NCBI RefSeq assembly: GCF_021397715.1
Contig: NZ_CP090207.1
Location: 3,348,001 to 3,412,000, forward strand
From: Pantoea agglomerans
Lineage (GTDB): Bacteria; Pseudomonadota; Gammaproteobacteria; Enterobacterales; Enterobacteriaceae
DNA: 64,000 bases
Direction of reading: 5' to 3'
Both the position numbers and the translations under genes were made by a program. Below the pieces are notes generated by a model. That model ran no database searches. It was not told where the DNA came from and worked only from the letters and a program-made list of their open reading frames with translations. Shown piece after piece: positions 45,059-58,978 of the stretch (within the stretch, counting starts at the first letter, position 1; every line of letters begins with the position of its first letter).

Positions 45059-46435
45059 ATGAAGGCTAAAGCGATATTACTCGCCTCGGTCTTGCTGGTG
45101 GGATGTCAGGCATCACGGAATGACGCCAATATCCCCGAACAGCATGCCCAGAGTCTGTCTTCAGCTGGTCAAGGTGAAAATGGAAAGTACGGAGACGAGT
45201 TTTTGTCGCCGCGTTGGCAGGAAGATGGAACTGGCCTCGCAGCAGACGCAGATCTCTGGAGTTTCATTAGTGACGAGTTGAAGATGGGGATTCCGGAAAA
45301 CCCGGCAATCCGCGAACAAAAAAGAAAATTTTTAAAAAATAAGAGCTATCTCCACGATGTAACATTACGGGCAGAGCCGTACATGTACTGGATAGTCGAG
45401 CAGATACAGAAACGTAAAATGCCGATGGAACTGGTACTGCTACCCATAGTGGAGAGCGCTTTTGATCCTCATGCAACCTCATCCGCCAATGCCGCTGGTA
45501 TCTGGCAGATTGTTGCGGCAACGGGTCGAAACTATGGTTTGAAACAGAACCAATATTACGATGGGCGACGCGATGTGGTCGCATCCACCAAAGTTGCGCT
45601 GGATATGATGCAGCGTCTTAACACCATGTTTGACGGTGACTGGTTACTGACCATTGCCGCCTACAACAGTGGTGAAGGGCGGGTGCTCAAGGCGATTAAG
45701 CAGAATAAGGCGCGCGGTAAGCCGACGGACTTCTGGCACTTATCGCTGCCACGCGAAACGACGGTGTATGTGCCGAAAATGTTAGCCCTGAGTGAGCTGC
45801 TCAAGAATAACAAGCGTTACGGTATCAAACTGCCGACACCGAACGAAAGCCGTGCTCTGGCACGGGTGGAAGTGGGTCAGCAGATTAAACTGACGCAGGC
45901 TGCCGAAATGGCGGGTATGTCGCTCACTAAGTTAAAGAGCTTCAATACTGGCTACAAAGGCGGTGCAACAGCGCCAAACGGACCGCACTATATTATGGTG
46001 CCCAAGTCCAACGTCGCGAAGTTGCGTAACTCACTGGCATCGGGTGATATCGCAGCCGTGCAACCGACCCAGTTGGCGAAAGCCAGCGCCAGTGGCGGTT
46101 ACAAAGTGCGACGGGGTGATACCCTGTCAGGGATTGCCTCGAAACTTGGCGTTAGCGTGAGCACACTGAAGCAGGATAACAACCTGCGCGGTGCTGATAT
46201 CCGACCGGGTCAGACTCTGACTATCGGTTCGAATGGCACCCGACTGGCTGATAACGGCAACAGCATCACCTATCGTGTTCGTAAGGGTGATTCTCTTGCC
46301 AGTATTGCACGGCATCACGGCGTCAATATCAAAGACGTGATGCGCTGGAACAGTGTGCTGGACAATGCGAAAGATATTCAGCCCGGCGATAACTTAACGC
46401 TGTTTGTGAATAATAACGCGAATCCTGATACCTGA
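45059..46435 (+). CDS. mltD: membrane-bound lytic murein transglycosylase D
   Basis: A lipoprotein muramidase of family 1D. The 458-residue precursor has a lipobox LLVGC with Cys16 and a catalytic SLT domain with the active glutamate in PIVESAFDPHATSSANAAG. It is followed by INQN-type segments (TIAAYNSGEGRVLKAI). Two C-terminal LysM repeats are clear, KVRRGDTLSGIASKLGVS and RVRKGDSLASIARHHGVN, which bind peptidoglycan. A terminator follows. Confidence 0.97.
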   Translation: MKAKAILLASVLLVGCQASRNDANIPEQHAQSLSSAGQGENGKYGDEFLSPRWQEDGTGLAADADLWSFISDELKMGIPENPAIREQKRKFLKNKSYLHDVTLRAEPYMYWIVEQIQKRKMPMELVLLPIVESAFDPHATSSANAAGIWQIVAATGRNYGLKQNQYYDGRRDVVASTKVALDMMQRLNTMFDGDWLLTIAAYNSGEGRVLKAIKQNKARGKPTDFWHLSLPRETTVYVPKMLALSELLKNNKRYGIKLPTPNESRALARVEVGQQIKLTQAAEMAGMSLTKLKSFNTGYKGGATAPNGPHYIMVPKSNVAKLRNSLASGDIAAVQPTQLAKASASGGYKVRRGDTLSGIASKLGVSVSTLKQDNNLRGADIRPGQTLTIGSNGTRLADNGNSITYRVRKGDSLASIARHHGVNIKDVMRWNSVLDNAKDIQPGDNLTLFVNNNANPDT

Positions 46436-46443
46436 TACGTTGA

Positions 46444-46470
46444 AAAGGCTGACAATTGTCAGCCTTTTTC
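46444..46470 (+). terminator. Rho-independent terminator of mltD
   Basis: A ten-base-pair stem (AAAGGCTGAC with GTCAGCCTTT) with an AATT loop is followed by TTTTTCTTTT. Confidence 0.92.
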
Positions 46471-46543
46471 TTTTATTTGCCCCGCTTGTTCACCCTTCCT
46501 GCCCTGCCGCGACAGCCGGATTAACTTACGCCATCCGCACCGA

Positions 46544-47335
46544 TTAGCCTCTTGGGTTAAACTCCACCAGTAACGGATTATGGTCAGACGCACGCGTGAC
46601 CAGCACCGAGGCTTCACTCACCGCCAGATCGCGATAAAAGACGAAGTCCAGCGGACGGCCAAACGCTTTACGACGATGATCGGCGGTAAACATTACCTCC
46701 TCCAGCTTCATCCGATGGGCAAAGCGATAGAGCGCATTAATGCGCTGGCGGCTCCAGGCATTGAAATCCCCTGCCATAATCACCGGTCCGCGATGGTGCA
46801 TGATCTGTTCGCCAATCGGTCCCAGCTGCTTGCTATAGACATCGATGCCTAAACTAAAGTTGACCGCATGGATGTTCACCACCATCAGCATATCGCCGGT
46901 GGGTAACGGGTAGGCGGTGACCAGCGCCGATTTTGCCAGCCTGAGAAGCGGCTCACGCTCGCGCAGTGGACAACAGTAGACTGGGTGAGCCGAAGCCAGC
47001 GTCATCACGCCTGAGGGGTGCTGAGGCAGCACAAAGGCGGGCACCTGATCGGCAGCCAGATAATTGCTGGTGGCGAACTGCACCAGCTCCGGAGTGGTCT
47101 GCGCCTCCTGCAACAGCACCAGATGAGCGTCTTTGCCGAATCCTTCCAGTACTGACATCCAGTCGGCACGCTGCTGTTTGAAGATATTCCATACCAGAAC
47201 TTTCAGGTTGGGATGAGCGGGCAATGGCGCGCCGGGTGGCAGTCCCTGACCGAGATGTAGCATCGCGCCCGGCGGAAAAATCTGTTCCGCTGGTTGTCCC
47301 GCAACATATCGCATTGCATAAGTTTTTTTGCGCAC
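46544..47335 (-). CDS. yafD: endonuclease/exonuclease/phosphatase-family protein YafD
   Basis: A 263-residue EEP-fold protein with [13 protein letters not shown] (metal Asn), [12 protein letters not shown] (Glu), VNIHAVNF (His), [11 protein letters not shown] (Asp/Asn) and the terminal [13 protein letters not shown] (Asp-His). It aligns with E. coli YafD from [12 protein letters not shown] onward. A GTG at 47335 with GGCGGGAA upstream matches the E. coli N-terminus; a longer frame to 47527 is less likely. Its substrate is unknown. Divergent from yafC. Confidence 0.92.
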   Translation of the reverse strand: MRKKTYAMRYVAGQPAEQIFPPGAMLHLGQGLPPGAPLPAHPNLKVLVWNIFKQQRADWMSVLEGFGKDAHLVLLQEAQTTPELVQFATSNYLAADQVPAFVLPQHPSGVMTLASAHPVYCCPLREREPLLRLAKSALVTAYPLPTGDMLMVVNIHAVNFSLGIDVYSKQLGPIGEQIMHHRGPVIMAGDFNAWSRQRINALYRFAHRMKLEEVMFTADHRRKAFGRPLDFVFYRDLAVSEASVLVTRASDHNPLLVEFNPRG

Positions 47336-47613
47336 TTTCCCGCCTGGCTGATGATTCAAAAACAGATAACACTGATCTGTTATAGGGATTTTAGACCGGG
47401 GTTTCAATGGATGCTGATCAATGTCGGAATCCATGCCGCTTTTCGTCAGCAAATCCGCCTTTTTTGTCCGGTCTGGCTCTGTTACCCCGCTAAAAGGCAC
47501 CGCGCTATTCGGCCAGAGGTTGAACAAGCCCCTATAATGATGACAAATAATGGCCTCACACCCCAGTCTATCGGTCCGGTAACCGATTTTACGTCACTAT
47601 ACGGAGAGGAGTC

Positions 47614-48543
47614 ATGAAGGCGTCTTCCGACGAGCTGAAAGTGTTTGTCAGTGTAGTAGAAAGTGGCAGCTTCAGTCGTGCTGCTGAGCAGATGCAGATG
47701 GCGAACTCTGCTGTCAGCCGGACGATAAAAAAGCTTGAGGGCAAGCTGGGCATTGCGTTACTGACCCGGACTACTCGTCAACTGGCGCTGACTCAGGAGG
47801 GCGAGCGCTATTTCCGTCATGTGCAACGCTTTTTGCAAGAGATGACCCGTGCGGAGAGCGAGTTGATTGAGAGCCTGCAGGCACCTAAAGGGTTGTTGCG
47901 TATCGATGCCGCGACGCCGGTGATCCTGCATTTACTGATGCCGATGATCAAACCGTTCCGTGCGCGCTATCCGGAAATTACGCTCTCTCTGATCTCTTCA
48001 GAGAGCTTTATCAACCTTATTGAACGCAAAGTTGATGTGGCCATTCGCGCAGGCAGCCTGACGGATTCTACGCTGCGCGCACGACTGCTGTTTAATAGCT
48101 ACCGCAAGCTGGTTGCGTCGCCAGCCTATCTGGCTGAATACGGCATGCCGAAAACAGTCGCGGATCTGGCTCAACATCGCTGTCTCGGCTTCGCTGACCC
48201 GTCACGTCTCAACCGCTGGCCTGTCGCCCAGGAAAATGGCGAACTTTACGATATCAGGTGGGAAATTGCGTCTAACAGCGGTGAAACCATCAAGCAGTTG
48301 AGCCTGAACGGTAACGGCATTGCCTGCCTGTCTGACTATATGATCGATCGCGAAATTGCTGAGGGGGAACTGATTGAGGTGCTGGCAGAGCAGCGTTTGC
48401 CGGTTGAGATGCCCTTTAATGCCGTTTATTACAGTGACACTGGTCTGAGTCAGCGGGTACGCGCCTTTATCGATTTTCTCAGTGAGTGGACCGCCGATCA
48501 ACCCTGGCGGATCGAGGATCGTTCGGCGACAGAATCACCTTAA
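47614..48543 (+). CDS. yafC: LysR-family transcriptional regulator YafC
   Basis: The 309-residue protein has the N-terminal winged helix [20 protein letters not shown] and [20 protein letters not shown], then the LysR substrate-binding domain ([20 protein letters not shown]). It follows E. coli YafC closely until about residue 295. The start at 47614 has a GAGGAG site. Targets are unknown. In E. coli dkgB lies between yafC and the rRNA operon; here it is absent. Confidence 0.93.
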   Translation: MKASSDELKVFVSVVESGSFSRAAEQMQMANSAVSRTIKKLEGKLGIALLTRTTRQLALTQEGERYFRHVQRFLQEMTRAESELIESLQAPKGLLRIDAATPVILHLLMPMIKPFRARYPEITLSLISSESFINLIERKVDVAIRAGSLTDSTLRARLLFNSYRKLVASPAYLAEYGMPKTVADLAQHRCLGFADPSRLNRWPVAQENGELYDIRWEIASNSGETIKQLSLNGNGIACLSDYMIDREIAEGELIEVLAEQRLPVEMPFNAVYYSDTGLSQRVRAFIDFLSEWTADQPWRIEDRSATESP

Positions 48544-48618
48544 CTGGCCCGATTGTACGTGCGATTGCAGATTTTCGCAGCGCTGCCGTAAGACCACGCC
48601 AGCTTTCTTCGCCGCAAT

Positions 48619-48650
48619 GGAAAAAGCCCTGACCGTTAAGTCAGGGCTTT
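48619..48650 (-). terminator. terminator of the rrn operon
   Basis: An 11-base-pair stem (AAAGCCCTGAC with GTCAGGGCTTT on either strand) and six-base loop, followed on the minus strand by T residues, lies just after the distal tRNA-Asp. Confidence 0.9.
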
Positions 48651-48659
48651 CCAATTAAG

Positions 48660-48736
48660 TGGCGGAACGGACGGGGCTCGAACCCGCGACCCCCTGCGTG
48701 ACAGGCAGGTATTCTAACCAACTGAACTACCGCTCC
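48660..48736 (-). tRNA. aspU: tRNA-Asp (anticodon GTC), distal gene of the rrn operon
   Basis: A 77-nt gene identical to the copy at 42009, lying 84 bases after the 5S gene and before the operon terminator. The placement is that of aspU at the end of rrnH in E. coli. Confidence 0.97.
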
Positions 48737-48820
48737 ACCGATTCTTTCACAGCTGTCAGCAACTGGCTGATGGCCGTCTGTTCCTGTTTTTTCCTTGTCA
48801 GGGGAAAAGGAACGAATTTG

Positions 48821-48940
48821 ATGCCTGGCAGTTCCCTACTCTCGCATGGGGAGACCCCACACTACCATCGGCGCTACGGCGTTTCACTTCTGAGTTCGGC
48901 ATGGGGTCAGGTGGGACCACCGCGCTACAGCCGCCAGGCA
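48821..48940 (-). rRNA. rrf: 5S ribosomal RNA
   Basis: A 120-nt gene starting TGCCTGGCGGC and ending with the complementary GCCAGGCAT, with the loop sequence CCGAACTCAGAAGTGAAACG. It follows the 23S gene by about 200 bases. Confidence 0.98.
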
Positions 48941-49139
48941 AATTCTTTGTGCATGAAACGAACCTTTTCCGCCGTGACCGCGCTGCCATCGCTCAGCCGC
49001 ACCGGTCACATACTTCCGTATGCTCCCGCTGACGTCATCGCTCTGCGCCCTGTCTCGCCGCAAAATCTTTCGTTTCCGCAAATAATTATCCGGAAAACAA
49101 GCTGAAAATCGTGTCTCTTAAAAACGCCTCTGGCGTTGT

Positions 49140-52044
<2,905 letters not shown>

Positions 52045-52173
52045 TCACAACCCACAGGCGTTTTTCAACGCTGCGTGTTGCAAGCATTTGAGAGACTCGA
52101 ACATATCGTGTTTTTCATTCTTATTACGGAGAATGAAAACGACATGTCGTTTCAATTTTCAGCTTGTTCCGGA

Positions 52174-52185
52174 TTGTTAAAGAGC
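52174..52185 (-). promoter_or_regulatory. boxA in the 16S-23S spacer
   Basis: TGCTCTTTAACA on the minus strand, the standard rrn antitermination boxA, between tRNA-Glu and 23S. Confidence 0.85.
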
Positions 52186-52274
52186 AAATATCTCAAACGC
52201 GGCTCCGCTGCTTACGCAGCCGAATCGGTTTTGAGATACTTCGTGGAGACACCTTTCACCTGTCACCAAGCAAG

Positions 52275-52349
52275 TGGCGTCCCCTAGGGGATTCGAACCC
52301 CTGTTGCCGCCGTGAAAGGGCGGAGTCCTAACCGCTAGACGAAGGGGAC
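52275..52349 (-). tRNA. tRNA-Glu (anticodon TTC) in the rrn spacer
   Basis: A 75-nt gene starting GTCCCCTTCGTCTAG with anticodon loop CTTTCAC and encoded CCA. Its position between 16S and 23S makes this a tRNA-Glu-type operon, whereas E. coli rrnH at this locus carries tRNA-Ile and tRNA-Ala. Confidence 0.97.
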
Positions 52350-52438
52350 ACGATAGTGTCACGACTTCGCAGCCGTCTTGCTCATTACTTTTCTATCAGA
52401 CAATCTGTGTGGACACTGCGCGGGAAGGTATCTTCAGG

Positions 52439-53980
<1,542 letters not shown>

Positions 53981-54132
53981 AAGTTTGATTTGCTTAAACA
54001 AGTTAAGCGGTGCTCATCTGTAAAACGTCATAATGAATTTCATTATGTGTTCACTCGTGAGGCTTGATATTTTTTACGTCCGGAGACGCTGATATCAATC
54101 CTGCGAGTGCCCACACAGATTGTCTGATAAAT

Positions 54133-54144
54133 TGTTAAAGAGCA
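54133..54144 (-). promoter_or_regulatory. boxA in the rrn leader
   Basis: TGCTCTTTAACA on the minus strand about 150 bases upstream of 16S and about 40 bases after promoter P2, the usual place for Nus-factor antitermination of rRNA. Confidence 0.85.
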
Positions 54145-54183
54145 GTGCGAGCAGCGGGTTAACCGTCTGTCGCGAGGTGGCGT

Positions 54184-54211
54184 ATATTACGCTTTCCTCC
54201 TTCAGAGTCAA
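54184..54211 (-). promoter_or_regulatory. rrn promoter P2
   Basis: On the minus strand -35 TTGACT (54211-54206), 16-base spacer, -10 TAATAT (54189-54184), followed by a GC-rich CGCCACC discriminator like that of E. coli P2. Confidence 0.85.
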
Positions 54212-54304
54212 CCTCTATTTCAGAAGTTTTTCTCCGGCGGCGCAGTCTCCTGTGCCTGCTGACCCGTTACTCCGTAAGCCGGTGTTCCGTGTCAGTGGAG
54301 GCGC

Positions 54305-54332
54305 ATTATAGGGGACGCTTCAGATAGCGCAA
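54305..54332 (-). promoter_or_regulatory. rrn promoter P1
   Basis: On the minus strand -35 TTGCGC (54332-54327), 16-base spacer, -10 TATAAT (54310-54305) and the discriminator GCGCCTCCAC. AT-rich DNA upstream (54340-54355) could be an UP element. The rest of 53981-54386 is the rRNA leader, with no gene seen. Confidence 0.88.
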
Positions 54333-54386
54333 GTGCAAATTTAAACTTTTTTGCTGTTCGTCTGAAATTTGCACAAAAGCGCCGTT

Positions 54387-54947
54387 TTAGCCCTGTTTGA
54401 TGCGTGCTGGCAGCGCGGCGAGGCTATCAATCACCCAGTCTGCTGCAGCTTCGCCTTCAGCGGTGACCGGCTTACCACTACGGACCAGTACTTTCTTACC
54501 CACGCCTGCAGCCTGACCCGCCAGCATATCTTCCAGCTTATCGCCCACCATATAAGAAGCCGCCATATCAATGTGCAGTTCCAGCTGCGCCGTTAACAAC
54601 ATCCCCGGCTGTGGTTTGCGGCAATCACACACCTGGCGAAACTCTTCAACAGTCGCCTCAGGATGATGCGGACAGAAATAGATGCCATCGAGATCCACAT
54701 CACGATCGGCTAATGACCAGTCCATCCATTCGGTCAGCCGCATAAAGGTATCTTCGGTAAACATGCCGCGCGCAATACCAGACTGATTGGTCACTACGAC
54801 CAAAGCAAAACCCATCTGCTTCAGTTGTTGTAGCGCCTCAATCGTGCCGTCAATGAACTGGAAGTTATCAATTTCATGGACATAGCCATGGTCGACGTTG
54901 AGGGTGCCATCGCGATCAAGAAAAATGGCTGGGACTTTATTCGCCAC
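54387..54947 (-). CDS. gmhB: D-glycero-beta-D-manno-heptose 1,7-bisphosphate 7-phosphatase
   Basis: A HAD phosphatase of the heptose pathway for lipopolysaccharide core. The 186-residue protein has motif [20 protein letters not shown], motif [16 protein letters not shown], the zinc-binding loop [21 protein letters not shown] with three Cys and a His, and motif [18 protein letters not shown]. It lies next to the rRNA operon and is divergent from metN, as in E. coli. Confidence 0.97.
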   Translation of the reverse strand: MANKVPAIFLDRDGTLNVDHGYVHEIDNFQFIDGTIEALQQLKQMGFALVVVTNQSGIARGMFTEDTFMRLTEWMDWSLADRDVDLDGIYFCPHHPEATVEEFRQVCDCRKPQPGMLLTAQLELHIDMAASYMVGDKLEDMLAGQAAGVGKKVLVRSGKPVTAEGEAAADWVIDSLAALPARIKQG

Positions 54948-55029
54948 GTAGAAACTCCTGCTGTAAAAATTGCCGATCAGTATCGCATGATTGCTATAAA
55001 AGGGAGAATGCCAGATTGAATCACTTCCA

Positions 55030-55058
55030 TTGATTTAGACGTCTGGATGCCTTACCAT
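55030..55058 (+). promoter_or_regulatory. metN promoter with MetJ boxes
   Basis: A perfect met box AGACGTCT (55037-55044) followed by GGATGCCT (55045-55052) fills the spacer of a promoter with -35 TTGATT (55030-55035) and -10 TACCAT (55053-55058), 17 bases apart. MetJ binding would block polymerase directly. This is the reference MetJ site of the window. Confidence 0.85.
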
Positions 55059-55135
55059 CCATCCAGCTTTGACAGCATATCAGGCTTAACCGCCTGCCAC
55101 ACCACGGACAACGCAACACGATAATAAATAACGTA

Positions 55136-56167
55136 ATGATTAAATTAGAAAATATCACTAAGGTGTTCCAGCAAGGCAACCGCACCATTCAGGCGTTATC
55201 TGACGTCAGTCTGCACGTGCCTGCCGGACAAATTTATGGCGTCATCGGGGCTTCCGGTGCCGGCAAAAGTACATTGATCCGTTGCGTTAATCTGCTTGAG
55301 CGCCCGACTTCAGGCCGGGTACTGGTAGATGGTGCTGACCTGACTGCACTTAGTGAACGCCAGTTAACCCAGGCGCGTCGTCAGATCGGTATGATCTTTC
55401 AGCACTTTAACCTGATGAACTCCCGTACCGTCGCCGGCAACGTTTCACTGCCGCTGGAGCTGGGTAACCTGTCACGCGAGCAGATTAAGGCGCGGGTCGC
55501 TGAATTGCTGGAGCTGGTCGGCCTGTCCGATAAGCATGATGCCTGGCCCGCAAACCTTTCAGGCGGCCAGAAGCAGCGCGTCGCCATTGCCCGCGCTCTG
55601 GCCAGTAATCCTAAGGTGCTGTTGTGCGATGAAGCCACCAGCGCGCTCGATCCGGCCACGACCCGCTCGATTCTGGAGCTGCTGAAAGACATTAACCGCC
55701 GTCTCGGCCTGACCATCCTGCTGATCACTCATGAAATGGATGTGGTGAAACGCATCTGTGACCAGGTCGCGGTTATCAGTCAGGGCGAACTGATCGAGAA
55801 AGACAGCGTCAGTGAAGTCTTCTCGCATCCGAAAACGCCGCTGGCGCAGCAGTTCATTCAGTCAACGTTGCATCTGGATATCCCGGATGACTATCAACAG
55901 CGTCTTTCCGCCGTCGCCAGCCATGACAGTGTGCCGCTGCTGCGTCTGGAGTTCACCGGTAAATCGGTCGATGCGCCACTGTTGTCGGAAGCGGCCCGCC
56001 GTTACAACGTCAATAACAACATTATCAGTGCCCAGATGGATTATGCCGGCGGTGTGAAGTTCGGCATTATGCTGGCCGAAATGCACGGCACAGAAAGCGA
56101 TACCCGTCAGGCCATCGCCTGGCTGCAGGAGAATCACGTGAAAGTAGAGGTGTTAGGTTATGTCTGA
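55136..56167 (+). CDS. metN: D/L-methionine ABC transporter, ATP-binding protein
   Basis: The 343-residue ATPase has Walker [14 protein letters not shown], signature [16 protein letters not shown], Walker [13 protein letters not shown] and the switch His LITHEMDV. The C-terminal ~100 residues form the NIL/ACT-like domain that senses intracellular methionine and inhibits transport (transinhibition). It is the first gene of metNIQ and overlaps metI by eight bases. Confidence 0.97.
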   Translation: MIKLENITKVFQQGNRTIQALSDVSLHVPAGQIYGVIGASGAGKSTLIRCVNLLERPTSGRVLVDGADLTALSERQLTQARRQIGMIFQHFNLMNSRTVAGNVSLPLELGNLSREQIKARVAELLELVGLSDKHDAWPANLSGGQKQRVAIARALASNPKVLLCDEATSALDPATTRSILELLKDINRRLGLTILLITHEMDVVKRICDQVAVISQGELIEKDSVSEVFSHPKTPLAQQFIQSTLHLDIPDDYQQRLSAVASHDSVPLLRLEFTGKSVDAPLLSEAARRYNVNNNIISAQMDYAGGVKFGIMLAEMHGTESDTRQAIAWLQENHVKVEVLGYV

Positions 56168-56813
56168 GGCGATGATGTGGTTGCTGGGGCGCGGCGTATG
56201 GGAAACGCTGATGATGACCTTTGTCTCGGGCTTCTTTGGCTTTGTGCTGGGGCTGCCGGTCGGCGTGCTGCTGTATGTCACCCGTCCAGGCCAGATTCTG
56301 CAGAATCAGGGACTCTACCGGGTGCTCTCGGCGCTGGTGAATATTTTCCGTTCGATTCCCTTCATTATTCTGCTGGTCTGGATGATTCCGTTCACCCGCG
56401 TCATCGTCGGCACTTCAATTGGCTTACAGGCCGCCATCGTGCCGTTAACCGTCGGTGCCGCACCTTTTATTGCGCGTATGGTGGAAAACGCCCTGCTGGA
56501 GCTGCCAACCGGACTGATTGAAGCGTCACGCGCGATGGGCGCCACGCCAATGCAGATCGTCCGTAAGGTTCTGCTGCCGGAAGCGATGCCAGGCCTGGTC
56601 AACGCCGCGACGATTACCCTGATTACGCTGGTCGGTTACTCAGCAATGGGTGGTGCAGTCGGCGCTGGCGGTCTGGGTCAGATCGGTTATCAGTACGGTT
56701 ATATCGGCTACAACGCCACCGTGATGAATACGGTATTGGTGTTGTTAGTGGTTTTGGTGTATCTCATTCAATTCTGTGGCGACCGCATCGTACGTGCGGT
56801 GTCCCATAAGTAA
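56160..56813 (+). CDS. metI: D/L-methionine ABC transporter, permease
   Basis: A 217-residue five-span inner-membrane permease with the family segments [32 protein letters not shown] and an EAA loop [24 protein letters not shown]. It overlaps metN and precedes metQ by 29 bases. Confidence 0.97.
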   Translation: MSEAMMWLLGRGVWETLMMTFVSGFFGFVLGLPVGVLLYVTRPGQILQNQGLYRVLSALVNIFRSIPFIILLVWMIPFTRVIVGTSIGLQAAIVPLTVGAAPFIARMVENALLELPTGLIEASRAMGATPMQIVRKVLLPEAMPGLVNAATITLITLVGYSAMGGAVGAGGLGQIGYQYGYIGYNATVMNTVLVLLVVLVYLIQFCGDRIVRAVSHK

Positions 56814-56842
56814 GCCAGCAATAACACTATTAAGGAAAGGAT

Positions 56843-57658
56843 ATGTCTTTCAGATTTAAAAAAATTGCCGCTGTGGGTGCACTGATTGGCGCGATTGCGC
56901 TGGCAGGATGCGATCAAAAAGAGAAAGATCCCAATCATATCAAAGTGGGCGTGATTGTCGGTGCTGAGCAGCAGGTAGCTGAAGCGGCACAGAAAGTCGC
57001 GAAAGAGAAGTATGGCCTCGACGTTGAGCTGGTGACGTTTAACGATTACGTGCTGCCTAACGAAGCGCTGAGCAAAGGCGATATCGACGCGAATGCCTTC
57101 CAGCATAAACCGTATCTGGATCAGCAGATCAAAGATCGTGGTTATAAGCTGGTCTCCGTCGGTAACTCCTTCGTCTACCCAATCGCGGGCTATTCGAAAA
57201 AGATTAAATCACTGGATGAGCTGCAGGACGGCGCTCAGGTGGCGATTCCCAACGATCCGACCAACCTGGGCCGTACCCTGCTGCTGCTGCAGAAAGTGGG
57301 TCTGATCAAACTGAAAGATGGCGTGGGCCTGCTGCCGACCTCGCTGGACATCACCGAGAACCCTAAGCATCTGAAAATTGTTGAGCTGGAAGCACCGCAG
57401 CTGCCGCGTTCACTCGACGATCAGCAGATTGCGCTGGCGGTCATCAACACCACCTACGCCAGCCAGATTGGTCTGACACCAGCCAAAGACGGTATCTTTG
57501 TCGAAGATAAAGATTCCCCTTACGTGAACCTGATTGTGGCGCGTGAAGACAATAAAGATGCGGAAAACGTGAAGAAATTCGTTGAGGCTTATCAGTCTGA
57601 CGAAGTCAGCGAAGCCGCGAATAAAGTCTTCAACGGCGGCGCCGTTAAAGGCTGGTAA
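56843..57658 (+). CDS. metQ: methionine-binding lipoprotein
   Basis: The 271-residue NlpA-family lipoprotein has a lipobox ALAGC with Cys23 followed by Asp, then HIKVGVIVGAEQQVAEAAQKVA and a C-terminal NGGAVKGW. It delivers L- and D-methionine to MetI. GGAAAGG upstream is a good ribosome site. It ends metNIQ and is followed by a terminator. Confidence 0.97.
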   Translation: MSFRFKKIAAVGALIGAIALAGCDQKEKDPNHIKVGVIVGAEQQVAEAAQKVAKEKYGLDVELVTFNDYVLPNEALSKGDIDANAFQHKPYLDQQIKDRGYKLVSVGNSFVYPIAGYSKKIKSLDELQDGAQVAIPNDPTNLGRTLLLLQKVGLIKLKDGVGLLPTSLDITENPKHLKIVELEAPQLPRSLDDQQIALAVINTTYASQIGLTPAKDGIFVEDKDSPYVNLIVAREDNKDAENVKKFVEAYQSDEVSEAANKVFNGGAVKGW

Positions 57659-57678
57659 TACGGTTACTCATTTCTACC

Positions 57679-57706
57679 AGGGCGGCGCGATGCCGCCCTT
57701 TCTGTT
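57679..57706 (+). terminator. terminator after metQ
   Basis: An eight-base-pair stem (AGGGCGGC with GCCGCCCT) with a five-base loop is followed by TTTCTGTT. Confidence 0.85.
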
Positions 57707-57786
57707 ATTGGGTCTCCTGCCCGACTTGTTATTTATTCTGGTCCTTGTTTCAATAACGCCACTTTTTGAAACCTGAGGATGTTGCC

Positions 57787-58185
57787 ATGCGTTTTTTACC
57801 GCTCTGCTTGTTAGCATTGATGCTGACCGGGTGTGTCCATGAATATCACCCGATAAGCAGCGCACCTTCTCGTCCGCAGCAATCCAGCGAACCGGCCCGC
57901 AAACCTGCGTCGCGTCCTGCACCGGTTAAGCTCTACACCGATGCGGCTGACCTGGTCAGCAAACCGTTCCGCGATTTGGGCGAAGTCTCGGCTGAAGATT
58001 GCCAGATCAGTAACCAGAACTCGCCGGCTAACATCGCCACCGCGCGTAAACGCCTGCAGATCCGCGCCTCGCAGATGAAAGCCAACGCGGTGCTGCTGCA
58101 TAAATGTGAAATTGTGACCGGAACGCCAGGCTGCTACCGCCAGGCGGTATGCCAGGGTTCGGCGCTGAAAGTCAGTAATCAATGA
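57787..58185 (+). CDS. rcsF: outer-membrane lipoprotein RcsF (Rcs stress sensor)
   Basis: RcsF signals envelope and LPS damage to the Rcs phosphorelay through IgaA. The 132-residue precursor has a lipobox LMLTGC with Cys16, a proline-rich disordered linker (PSRPQQSSEPARKPASRPAP), and a signalling domain with four cysteines (AEDC, HKCE, PGCY, AVCQ) that form two disulfides. The start at 57787 has a GAGGA site. It overlaps trmO by four bases. Confidence 0.95.
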   Translation: MRFLPLCLLALMLTGCVHEYHPISSAPSRPQQSSEPARKPASRPAPVKLYTDAADLVSKPFRDLGEVSAEDCQISNQNSPANIATARKRLQIRASQMKANAVLLHKCEIVTGTPGCYRQAVCQGSALKVSNQ

Positions 58186-58889
58186 GTGAATTCGCCTTTG
58201 CGCAAATTGGGGTAATCCGCTCACCGTGGAAAGAGAAGTTTGCCGTACCGCGCCAGCCCGGTCTGGTGCAGGACGGCGGCGGCGAGCTGCACCTGCTGGC
58301 ACCCTATAACCAGCCGGAAGCGGTACGCGGGCTGGAAGCCTTCAGTCATCTCTGGCTGCTGTTCGTGTTTCATCAGACCATGGCCGGTGGCTGGCGACCG
58401 ACGGTCCGTCCGCCCCGGCTCGGCGGCAATGCGCGCATCGGGGTGTTCGCGACCCGCTCAACCTTCCGCCCTAATCCGATTGGCATGTCGCTGGTTGAGC
58501 TCAAGGGCATTCATGTCGACAAACAGCAGGTGATCCTGCAGCTTGGCAGTCTGGATCTGGTCGACGGAACGCCGGTGGTTGATATCAAACCCTATCTGCC
58601 GTTTGCGGAAGCGATACCGCACGCCGAGGCTGGTTTTGCTCAGGCCGCACCGGCGGCTGATATGCCGGTCCGCTTCTCGGCTCAGGCGCAGCAGCAACTG
58701 CAACAGCAGCAGGTGCGCTACCCGCATCTGGCGCGCTTTATCAGTGAGGTGCTGGCGCAGGACCCTCGTCCCGCTTACCGTAAAGGTGAAGTGGAGCAAC
58801 GGGAATATGCCGCCTGGCTGATCGATTTTAATGTGCGCTGGCGCATCGACGAGGCCGGAACGGAAGTGATCGCCATCGACCCGCGTTAA
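58182..58889 (+). CDS. trmO: tRNA (N6-threonylcarbamoyl-A37) methyltransferase TrmO
   Basis: A SAM-dependent enzyme that methylates t6A37 of certain tRNA-Thr. The 235-residue protein (YaeB/TsaA family) has the opening IGVIRSPWKEKFAVPRQPGL, the beta-barrel fold core FSHLWLLFVFH, and the SAM-site block GVFATRSTFRPNPIGMSLVEL. VDIKPYLPFAEAIP follows. The glutamine-rich stretch near residue 165 is typical. It is coupled to rcsF by overlapping ATGA. Confidence 0.95.
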   Translation: MSEFAFAQIGVIRSPWKEKFAVPRQPGLVQDGGGELHLLAPYNQPEAVRGLEAFSHLWLLFVFHQTMAGGWRPTVRPPRLGGNARIGVFATRSTFRPNPIGMSLVELKGIHVDKQQVILQLGSLDLVDGTPVVDIKPYLPFAEAIPHAEAGFAQAAPAADMPVRFSAQAQQQLQQQQVRYPHLARFISEVLAQDPRPAYRKGEVEQREYAAWLIDFNVRWRIDEAGTEVIAIDPR

Positions 58890-58978
58890 AACCCGCTTTT
58901 GAGCCGGTGATCTCACTGGTACACTAGCCGCCAGCAAAATTCTGTCTGTGACTTTCCGATCAACTGGAATCGTAATCA

